The notes beneath the pieces are model-generated. The model saw only the letters and a program-made list of their open reading frames with translations, searched no databases and was not told the DNA's origin. Both the position numbers and the translations under genes were made by a program. This document shows, piece after piece, positions 50,201 through 62,200 of a stretch of 64,000 bases of DNA. Positions within the stretch are counted from its first letter, which is position 1, and every line of letters begins with the position of its first letter. Source of the stretch: Branchiostoma floridae (Eukaryota; Chordata; Leptocardii; Amphioxiformes; Branchiostomatidae); assembly GCF_000003815.2 (NCBI RefSeq), contig NC_049987.1:24502283-24566282 (forward strand). The letters are read 5' to 3'.

Positions 50201-53200
50201 TATTACACATTTACGTTAAGTTTTGACTCCCTATATTCCCCTGCAGCCCCCACCCCTGAGACTTGTGATGTTGGGTGCCCGGGGGGCGGGGAAGTCCCTC
50301 CATGCTCACAGCTGCTATATTACACATTTACGCTAAGTTTTGACTCCCTATATTCCCCTGCAGCCCCCACCCCTGAGACTTGTGATGCTCGGAGCCCGGG
50401 GGGCGGGGAAGTCCCTCCACTCCCGCGAGCTGGCCAAGAACCTCGGCATCTTCCACATCTCCTTTAAGGAACGGCTGCTGGAGCTGATCATCGCCAAGAC
50501 ACGGAAGAAGATCGGGCCGTCCTATCCTGAGGACGAGGAGGAGCCAGAATTCGTGAGTGTTATTTTTAGATGAGATGATTAAAGATAATGATAAGATTGG
50601 CAGCAATGTAGCAATTTCTATTTATATATACCTCTGCTTCAATGTTTACAACTTTCACCAGGCTTGTGGTGGAAATCTTAAATCAAAATTCGTGAGTCTG
50701 TCTTTTAGATGGAGAAAAGTAAAGATGAGATGATACAAGTGGCAACAAGTTTTTACTAGGCTTACTTTTACTAGGATTGAGGAAATTATTCATGAAAAGA
50801 ATGACATCTGTATTCTACCATGTCTCAGACAATGTAGCAAATTTTTAAAAAATGTAGAATTATCTGTACTGCTGCTTGAATGATGTTTACAACTTATACT
50901 AGGCTTGCAGTGTAAATGTTAAATCAAATGAAAGACTTTTGAATTCTACCATTTTTTGCATGTTAATAGCTATTCTATCTACTTTTAATCATAATTTTGA
51001 ATCATCATCACTTTGAGAAATCACTAAAACTGTATTTCAATTTGAATGCTTTGTGTTATTGTATAATCACTTGTTTTAAGTGCTGTCCTTGGTGCTGAAA
51101 ATACAGCAGTATGAAGGGAAGCTTTCATCACTAAATGTGTTTATATTCGCTATCAGACCAGCATTCTGCAGTATGCATTTCTGGAGTGCTTGGTTCAATA
51201 TTGAATATGACATCAACTCTCATGAGAAAAAAGACTGGAATTTGAAGTTTTTTAAAGAGATGTACCAATGCAACATGAGCAATCCAGACTTATATACACC
51301 TCAGATATTTAGGTATTGAAGAAGGCCTTTATAATGATGTTTTCTTGATGTGACGGCATTATAGCACTTGATGGAATTATGAGAGTTGATGCTAAATTCA
51401 TACCTTTCTACAATGCAAATAAATTTTTGACACTGTTGCAGAGTCCAGAGGAGATTGCTGCAATGGCCGCCATCACAGGACCGGACGGTCAGCCGGTCAC
51501 CAGCACCGGACTGACCGACTCAGCTGCAACGGAACCATCTGAAGCTGAGGGTCAGTACACCATAAGAACATACCAAATTTCTAATTTAGCCCTAATAGAA
51601 TTCTCCTACACGGAACCTTGTCTGCAGCCTACAAATAAATAGTATACAGTTCAATATATCTGTATCTTAGTGAGGCTCTGCCAAACTGGGCTCAGGTTTC
51701 TAATGTCTCTATGTTTGTGAGCATGGCCTGATGGACTATTCTTCCTCTTTTTTTTTCAGAATCGGCCACAGAGGACAAAGAAGGAGAGGAAGGGCAGAAA
51801 GAGGTCAGGAAATATACTGAATTAACTCTGGAAGACTTGTTTGAAATTACTCTTAAAATGTACATTTTGTAACCTTTCCACCTTTCTAGATCTTTTTGCA
51901 TTTTTTTCTTTTAAGTAGCCGTTGATATGTTTCTCTAAAGTAGCCATTGATATGTTTATCTTAACTCATTACCTTATTCATAGTAGTTTATAGTTTACTC
52001 ATCCAGTTAACTCATTAACTCATCTAGTTAACTCATCCAGTTAGCTCATTCACAAATCTAGTTAACTCATCCAGTTAGCTCATTCACAAATCTAGTTAAC
52101 TCACTCAGTTAACTCATTAACTCATCTAGTTAACTAATCCAGTTAACTCTTTAACTAATCTAGTTAACTCATCCAGTTAACTCATTGACTCACTCAATTA
52201 ACTCACTGACTCATCCAATCAACTCATTCAATCAACTTAGTAACTCATTCAATCAACTTAGTAACTCATCCAATCAACTTACGTACTTATCTAGTTATCT
52301 CATTAACCTACCCCTTTGAACCCCAACAGGGGGAGACTGAGGAGGAGATACCGCTGACAGAGGATGAGGAGGCCATCAAGAACAACCTGGAGTCAGAAGA
52401 TGCACTCCCGCCCGACGTCTTAGACAAGATCGTACCGGAGTGGTGGAACAAGGAGCCTTTCAAGTAAGTAACTGTAATGAGAATGTGTGACGCTCACTAT
52501 CTGGTGTATTGTCTGTTGTTCCCCATCAGGTGAGGGTTAGTCATGCTTGCATGTAGATGTAGACGCTTGATTGCAGATCACATGCAGCCTCTGGGTTGTT
52601 ACTGTGTAGGTTGAGAAGGTGAAGATCTCCTATAATGTTGTCTGTCCATCTCTTTTGTGGTTGTCCACGTGGGTTTGTCACTTCCACAGTCACAGTGGTG
52701 ATCTTTCTGGAATACCACTCATACAGATTGTTATATTGAACTATTGCTGAGTTGAATGGAATAGGGGCCTCGTTATTATAATTCAAGAACGCTTCGTGCC
52801 AAATCTGAAGGGTCCAGATAGTCTAGATAGAACAAGTTAGTTAGTGCCTGCAAACTGTTGTGTTATGCCAAATACAGATGAATAGAAGGTTACTCTTTGG
52901 AAACTAGGCTAGCTCAACCCCAGGCCTGATAATGTACTTTCATGTGATGGCATGCTACAAAGTCTTTCTTGACTTTACAGGTCCACAGGTTTTGTCCTGG
53001 AGGGTTTCCCGCGAACCCCAGACGAGGCGCGGTACATGTCGGAGCAGGGACTGTTCCCGGACGGAGCCGTGCTGCTATTGGTCGAGGACACTGACATCAT
53101 TGACAGGCTGCTGCCTCCGCGCCTCGCCAAGTGGCGCATCAACAGGAACAGGAGGATCGGCAAGAAGGAGAGGGCCAAGGCCAAGAAGAAGAAAGAGAGG

Positions 53201-56200
53201 GTGAGTGTGAGAATAGTCCCTCTTCAAGGAATTACTAATTACCTTTGCCAAGAAGGTTAAGTTATGTTTTGGGATGAGTATGTCCCTGTGTGCGTTTGTG
53301 TTTGTCTGTAAATACTATAATTCAAGAATGTCTACATGGACTGTCTTAAGGAAGGAGAGGGCCAAGGTCAAGAAAAAGAAAGAGAGGGTGAGTATGGGAA
53401 TAAATATACCCGGAGTTCACTTTGTCTTCTCGGTACCAAACTTTCACGATCTGAGAAACTTGTTCTCGGACTAATTAATGGAAGTGGAGTCCCGTTCTGA
53501 TATCTCATGCTGTNNNNNNNNNNNNNNNNNNNNNNNNNNNNNNNNNNNNNNNNNNNNNNNNNNNNNNNNNNNNNNNNNNNNNNNNNNNNNNNNNNNNNNN
53601 NNNNNNNNNNNNNAGGAGAACCGAGCTGGAAGCTGAGAAGGCAAAGCCGCTAAAGTATTTGCAGTAACACTGACAATAGTCGTGGATTCTGCCTGAAATC
53701 TCTGTTTCCAAAATCATACCAAGTTGCTAGAGTAACTGCTGTTTGGCATATCGCAGCCTATAGGCTGAATTGTTTGATTGTTTTTAACAGGACGACCTGA
53801 TTGCTAAGAGGAGAACCGACCTGGAGGCTGAGAAGGCAAAGCTGAAGGAAGAGCGCAGACTGGAGAGGGAGGCGCAGAGACAGGCGGCCAGAGAGAGCGG
53901 TGCTGAGGAGTCTGGAGCAGAGGAGGAGGAGGAGGAGGAAGAAGAGGAGGAAGATGAAGATGACTTCAACATAGATGAGAAACTGGCAGAGGAGTTCGAG
54001 GTAAGCACAAAATTAAAGCCTGTCTTTTTCATGTTAGATGTTAGATGTTGGGTGTTAGATGTTAGGTGTTAGGTGTTAGCTGTTAGATGTTAGGTGTTAG
54101 ATGTTAGGAAGAAGAGGAGGAAGATGAAGATGACTTCAACATAGATGAGAAGCTGGCAGAGGAGCTTGAGGTAAGTATTTACGTTAAATAGTCTGTCTTT
54201 TGCATGTTAGATGTGTAAATTGTATAACAGCCCCTGTTAGAAGGATTAGCCTAAGTGAAAACCTCTAGCATCTCTTCCACTGCTCAGGTCCCTAGACCTT
54301 TGATGGCCAACACCTTTTAGTCAGGAGGATTAGGGATAATCTAATCCTGTGGATTCATGCACCTGTGCATTTGTGCTGACATGGGCCAATTACTGTCAGA
54401 TTGAGACCTGTCTGTCACTGGTTTCCACGGTGAATGACAGTCCTGCAGTCCCATTTCACGGATTTTTATAGTGACAAAGAATGCTGAGCTCCTATTGGTG
54501 ACTCCGGGAAAGGGCAGGGATAAACAAGTCCATTAGCCCGATTGTCTGGGACAAGTAAAAGTGCTGTTCGGGCAAGCAGAAGTGCTTCCCCACTTGCCCG
54601 ATGGGCAAGTAAAAATTTCCAGATGTGACCCGCTCAAATTACCACTGAGTGTGACAGCACATGGGGCTGAATGCCTGCCTATATTGACCATGCCAGTAGA
54701 GACATGGATTTTGTTGTTGTTGTTGTCCTCGTTTAACGTCTATTATTTTGCTACACGTGGTCTCTTAAGAAAAGTGAAAATTTATGAAAGGGAAAACACA
54801 TAGAAAAATGTAATTAAAATTTCGGGCAAGTGAAAATTTGGTTCAGGCAAGTAAATTTTTAATGAACTTGCCCGATAGGACAAGTGAATTTTTGAAAACT
54901 TGTCTAACCCTGGAAAGGGAATGGTTCTCTGTAGTTAGAGGTGCAAGCAGTCAGGAAACAAGCAGTCAGGAAGGGGCCCTATGAGGTCCTGACAGCGAGA
55001 GATTGCGTAATGCAGGCTATGGTGATGATGGTTCTGTTGATGTACAAACCATCGCTATGGTGATAATGGTTCTCTGAATGTCTAAACCATCTCTTTTTCA
55101 GGAAGAGGAGGAAGAAGAAGAGGAGGAGGAGGAAGAGGAGCAGGATGCTGTGGACAGGATGAAGAACGAGCTCAGCGAACAGTTTGATGATGACAACACC
55201 AAGATGGCATCAGTTCAGGTCAGGCTCTTTGTTGGTGTACAAAAAGTTTAAGACATTACGTTTGTAGTATACCTGTAGCTGTCACTACTTACTTTAGCAA
55301 CAAAACTTGAAAAAGAGTAAATGGAAAAGAGTATGGGTCCTTTCTGGTGTGATGGGATCAACTGAATCTGTCTGGTCTGGATATGCAGGTTGTACTGTCT
55401 GTTACAAACCTGATGTCTTACACCATGAAGCCATTTACTGGATATGCAATACAAACAAACAAACAAATACTTTTAATTAGTGCCTTTTTGTACAAAGACT
55501 TGAAGGCTTCAAGCATGATTTGAAATAGCCATGATGAGTTGATTTGTATGCCAAAATTTTGGCTAGAATATGAGAACAGCAGTGCTCAGTTACTGAAGGA
55601 TCCTTGTAGAAGAAAACAGAAATATATCAATAAATAAATAGTAAGTAATGACTTTTCATCTTCTTTCATCTTCCAGGAAACCCTAGAGGAGATTTTCGTC
55701 CCCCGTATGGAGCTCCAGGCCACTAAGAAGCCCCACATTGTCCGCTACACCCTCTACAACAAGCTCAAGCCCCTCATCGACTTCAGAGACAGCATGTTCG
55801 AGCGTGTCTACCCGCTTAGCGAGAAGCTGGCCAGGAAGATGCTGGATGTCGGGTACAAGCAGCCATCTTGTTTCGGCATGTGGGATCCCGTCAAGGTCAG
55901 TTAGCAATGCTCAAGGTCATTTGTTAATTCTTGATTGCAAAATCTGAAGAAAAAATGCACTCTTACCTTTTTGAAGACAGGTTTTTGTATGATGATCCAA
56001 TATCTCATTTTTCAATAATTATTATTTTCACCCTACTTCCAGGAGATGGTTTTTTTTTCTCTTAAATTTTTACTTTTTAACAGTATTTCAGGTGAATACT
56101 TTGTCTAAAACTTCATTGCAATGGATGCTTCATATTATGAGAAATCTATTTGGTTAACCAACTTCGGTTAATAAGTGAAGACCTTCACGGTGCCAACCCA

Positions 56201-59200
56201 AAAGATAGGACAGTGGCAACTGGCATCTACGTGCCAGCAGGTCTAACCCTCATATTGTGGGGAACAACAAAAGATAAAACAGTGAATGAGCGTAACATGA
56301 TAAGTTTGTTTTTACTTCTAGATGTTGGAGGATGGAGATGTGATCCAGCCGCTGCAGGGCCCCAACAACCCGACCTTCCCCGTCATGTACCGCCAGCACA
56401 TCTACTTCTTCTGCTCCATCCCCACACGCGAGAAGTTCATCAGGCACCCGCTCATGTACATCAGACAGCCCCCTGCCATGCCTGTGGTCCCCATCAGGAT
56501 GGCAATCATCGGGCCGCCCAAGTCTGGGAAAACTGCATGTAAGTACTAAAGAGAATAAGATTTAGTAAAAGGTTTTCACGGTTAAACAATTCCGTAGTAC
56601 AGTGGTAATGTATCAGAAAGACATATGAGAGATCAGTACAAAAAGTTTATCAGGCACCCGCTCATGTACATCAGACAGCCTCCAGCCATGCCTGTGGTCC
56701 CCATCAGGATGGCTATCATCGGGCCGCCCAAGTCTGGGAAAACTGCGTGTAAGTTTGAAACATTCTCCTATAATATTTGAATCCATGGGGTTATAATTTC
56801 GCTGTACAGAACAAAATGCAGTAATTTTTTGTGGAAAACATTACAGAATAAGAAAATGCATGGTATCAAGTACTACTTGCCTTTTATTTTTAAGCTGGTG
56901 TGTTACGCCGAAGGGCGGTTATACCAGCTATTTATTTATTTGTTTATTAATCTTTCAGGGTAGTCCCTACAGTTTTGATAAAACTGAGTTCCAAGGGAGC
57001 CCAAATCAACATAATGAACATAAACATAAACATAATAATAATCGTATAACATAAAACGTGACTAATCAAAAATAAGGAGGCCATCAGGAATGTGCTATAT
57101 TGATACAGATACAGATTTTCTTGCAAGTATTTATGCAATTTCTTCCAATGTTTTCCAGTGGCAAACCGGTTTGTGCAAGAGTTTGGCGTGATGCGGATCT
57201 CGATTGGTGAGGCCATCAGGAATGTGCTGACCAATCAGAAGAAGTCAGACCTGGCCAAGCTGATCAACGTACAGCTACGGAAGGGCCTGACTGTTCCCGA
57301 TGAGCTGGCTGTACAGGCACTGGAGGTATCGCTCATGGATATGGTACCCCAGACTAGAGGGTAAGGGAGTATGTGTGTGTGTGTGTGTGACCTTAAGTAG
57401 GACTCCCTTTGTATCTAGAAAAGCATGTTCAGCACCAGGGACAGCACCCTTGTTAGAGAAGGGTCTGATTGTTCCCGATGAGCTGGCTGTACAGGCACTG
57501 GAGGTGTCCCTTATGGACATGGTGCCACAGACTAGAGGGTAGGGGTTATACATGTATGTATTAGTAATGTTCAGCACTAGGGACAGCACTAGAGGGTAGG
57601 GGTTATACATGTGTGTATTAGTAATGTTCAGCACTAGGGACAGCACCCTTGTTAGAGAAGGGCCTGACTGTTCCCAATGAGCTGGCTGTACAGGCACTGG
57701 AGGTGTCAATCATGGACATGGTGCCTCAGACTAGAGGGTAGGACTTTAAGTAGGACTCCCTTTGTATCTAGAATAGCATATTCAGCACCAGGGACAGCAC
57801 CCATGTCACAGAAGGGCCTCACTGTGCCTTGTAAGCTGGTTATACAGTTGTCAGTTGAGCTACAGGGACATCATACATGTAAAAAAACCCATATCTCCTC
57901 TTCATTTCATGCCCGAAAACCAGATACATTGATTTACTATGTACTGTCCTTGGCACTTAAATTACAGCAATGCCCTAATTTTGTGTTTTCTTAACTGTTT
58001 CCTCTCCCACTTAGAAGAGCAAACTGCGTGCAGAACTGTCGGAATGCTGATATTGAACATTAATGCTGCCGTGCTGGGGTATGATATAAAACAGGATATG
58101 TCCTATGGGGTTTCCATATAACCAAGCAGCATGATTGTGGGGAAAAAAGTGAACAAAAGTGAAAACAAGGCATTTCACCCTGCAGCTTCACGGAGATTAC
58201 CACAACAAACTTTTAGTATCTTTTCATAACTCCTTTGTCTCTTTCTTCTCCCACCAGATATGTGCTGGATGGTTTCCCTGCAATATGTCCTAAATAGAAA
58301 CTCACTGTATATTTTGCATAACACTTTTGTCTCTTTCTTGATTGATTGATGATGACTGGTTTATTCAAACACATATAATATACATGACCCAGATAGCAGC
58401 CCTAAGGCTGAATTGATAGGCACATTTACATTTACAATTGCAATAAAATACATATTGTCATCATTAAAAACAGGCATTCTACCGACTAACACCATTAAGC
58501 AATCTAAAAACTATTCACACAGAGTCATCGTTTAGCAGGGAAACCATATAGTTAATCGGGCTTCTCTTGAAACGAGTAGTGTTCGCTTTCAGAGTCTGGA
58601 GCCTGTTACTAGACCGAGTCTCTCTACCTGAGATCTCCCCACAGCATGGTGGGAGCCAGTTTCTGTAGATCGGGGATCTCCAGATGGAACTAGCATACGT
58701 TCTGCACAGTTCCTCTCGTCTCTGAGACAGTGGTGTGAGAGAGAGTTCAGTGAGTGCAGAGCCGTAGCAGGTGTAGTTCTGTCCAAGGATTATCTTACAT
58801 GCTCTCTTCTGTACTCTCTCTATTGACCTAGATTCAGCAACGGTCAAACCTGGATGCCATACTTGGCATACGTATTCTAAAACTGGGCGAACAAAACCAA
58901 TGTAGACAAGAACAAGGTCACAGGTAGTCAGGCAATACTTGGACAGTGTTCTTAACATGTACAGTCTTCTGCTTCCCTTCCCTACAATCCCTTCAACATG
59001 TTTCGTCCACCTGAGGTTGCTTTGCAATGTAAGACCTAAAATACGTGCAAACTCGACGACCTCCAGCTGTGTAGGACCAACTGTGATCACAGGTAGGGGT
59101 GGGGGGTGCTTCATGAAACAGAACACGAGGACTTTACATTTCAGCGGATTTAATGTCATGTGGTTGTCATCAGTCCAACGGGCTAGGCCGTCAATGTCAT

Positions 59201-62200
59201 CTTGGATGGTTGGCGCACTGAGCATGTGTCGTGGCTCCAACAACGACAGGTCGTCGACATACTTGAAAGTGTCTGCTGTAGATTGATCGGCAGGAACCGC
59301 GTCATTCACAAGTACCAAGAAGATCAATGGCCCTAGCTTGGTACCTTGATCTACTCCACATGTTAATGTCTGCCATTCGGAAACTTCACCTTGGTACTTG
59401 ACGCGCTGGCGCCGTTCGGTGAGAAAACTGATGATCCACGGAACGACAGACGGGCGCACTCCGAGCTCGATCATTTTGTTGACGGCAGTTTGGTGATGGA
59501 CAGAGTCAAAGGCGCGTGTGAAATCCGTGAGCACTAGTGTTGACACATGGCTTCGTTTGTCGGCTGTTTCCAGCAGCTTGTGTGTCAGGAGCGTAAGGTA
59601 GTGTGTGGTCGACCGGCCACGCAGGGATCCATACTGGCGCGGGTCTACACTAGGAAGTATGTCCTTGAGACACCAGTCCGTAATGATGCCTTCGCACACC
59701 TTGGCAAACAGTGATGTCAGTGAGATGGGTCTTAACTTTGACAGACTAGGCGGCATTTCCTTCGGGACCGGTATGACGTCCGCGTCTCTCCAAGCCTCAG
59801 GAACAACACCCTGACAGAGCGATGTGTTTATAATATCACACAGTGGTTGGCTCAGCTCAAACGCGAACTCCCGCTGACAATTCTGGGGGAAATGTTGTCG
59901 CTGCCAGTAGCCTTACCGAGCTTTACCTGCTTAAGCCTGTGCCACATATCCCAGAAAGAGACAGTGGGTGGTGGGGCTGGGGCAGGCAGGTACGCTGGAG
60001 ATCCCTGAAGCTGCAGAGGGGGCTGTTGTTGTGATGCCGCTTCCAGGTGCACGTTGATGGCGTTCGCTACAGACTGGGGCGATGAAGACGGGACGCTGGC
60101 CACTTCAACACGAAGCTTTCTTCTCCCACCAGATATGTGCTGGACGGTTTCCCGGTGATATGTCCTAAGAGGAAACTTCTAGTATCTTTTCATAACTCTT
60201 TTTTTTCTTCCTCTCCATTAGATATGTCCTGGACGGTTTCCCTGCAATATGTCATAAAAAGAAACTCACTGTATATTTGCATAACACTTTTGTCTCCTCC
60301 TTCTCCCACCAGATATGTCATGAACAGTTTCCCTGCCATATTTCCTAGAAAGAAACTGTTGATATCTTGTCAAAACTCCTTTGTGAACCGTTTCCCTGTG
60401 ATATGTCCTAAGAGGAAACTTCTAGTACAGTAGAAGCTGCTTAATTGCACGGCCTATTTGCCGGTGACTTTCGTGCAATTATCCAGCTGGTGCAATAATG
60501 CAAAGCTATCCAGCTGGACCGCACCAGTTTGGGATTTGGGGACTAACAGAGATGTTAGCAAAAGTGTGCGGTAATCCGTTGTGCAATTATCTGGCTTCTA
60601 CTGTATCTTTGCATAACTCCTTTGTCTCTTCCTCCTCCCACCAGATATGTGCTGGACGGTTTCCCGGTGACGAAGCGACAGGTTGACCTGATGACCCAGC
60701 GCGCGATCATTCCCGTCGTCGTGCTCGAGCTGCAGGTGTCTGGCAAGGAGGTCATCGTGCGAGCCGGCAAGGACAGGTCATCGCCAAACAGGTACATGTC
60801 AATCATAGTTTTTATTTCGCATTTTCAGATCAACATTTGTTCAGAAAAGTTGTTCACTCACTATCCAGTTTATTGTCTGTTGTTCCCTATCAACCAAGGG
60901 TTAGATGCGCTTGCACAAAAAAACATTCAATTTGTAATTGGTGCATGGGTAAAACATGTATGATTTCAAAAATCAAAGTTAAAATACCATGTTCTCATAC
61001 AAGATTAGTTTGCTATTGAACAAATTAAACATTATATTGTAAGCTTTTGCAGAGTATTGACAGCTTTTGCTGCTTCCTTGTGATCAGTGTGCTTCTATGC
61101 AATTTTAGATAATAAAAAGATAACACTATTTGAGAAAGCAAGGAAAGAAGTAGTCTGTACTTCTTAAATCATGTTGTTTTTCTAGCTTACAACTCTTGTT
61201 TTTTTCTCTCCGAAGAACCCTTCCCCTGCACAACAGCCCCAGATCATGGCCATCAATCAGCCATGATAAAAGAATAACACTGGTAGAAAAGGCAGGCAAG
61301 AAGGTAGTCTATATTTCCCAGACGTTTTTTTTCTTGCTTACAACAATTCTTTTTTTCTTCTCCGAAGAACCCTGCCCCTCCACAACAGCCCCCAGATCAT
61401 GGCCATCAAGTAGCCATGATAAAAGAGTAACACTGGTAGAAAAGGCAGGCAAGAAGGTAGTCTATATTTCCTAGATGTTGGTTTACAACTTTTTTTTTCT
61501 CTTCAAAGAACCCTGCCCCTGCACGACAGCCCCCAGATCATGGCGATAAAGCTTGCAGCCTGGCAGGAGCAGGTGGGAGGGGTGCGGAAGTGGTACCAGA
61601 GCGAGCACCGCAACTGGCTGGGCGTCGACGGCGAGCGCTCCAAGTGGTGGGTCTGGAACACGGCGAAGACTGAGTCCCAGAAGAGCGTGCAGCAAATACA
61701 GACTTACCTGAAGAGCGTCGGGCAAGGTAGGCACAAAATCTTCTACTAGTTAAGGATCTCATTACCTATTTAGAGTAAGGACCCTAAAAAGTCCTGTTTG
61801 AATGACATTACATGATGAACTTTCAATGTCCACATTTGATTTTTACCAATTTAATTTGTTGGTTCATGGATTATCGCTCAACTGCAAAATCATGATGAAA
61901 ACAAATGTGGAAAAAAATGTCAAGAAGTGTTCATCTTTTTCTTAAACTGTACATATGTACTAAATTCTTGTACAAGATTTTCACAGATAAAGAAACAGTA
62001 ACTGTTGTTGCTCCAAAAATTATGCGAGGGTCAAAGGATGGGCACTTTGTAAGTTTATTTTGATTTCATTTTATTTTCATAACTGTCCCCAGGGAAGGCA
62101 GCGTCAATCGCGGACATGTGCGTTACTCCATCGGAGTTGAAAATTTGATCCGTGTATACTTTTGTGTTGGAAGAAAGTTTAGCATCGTACTATGATTACT

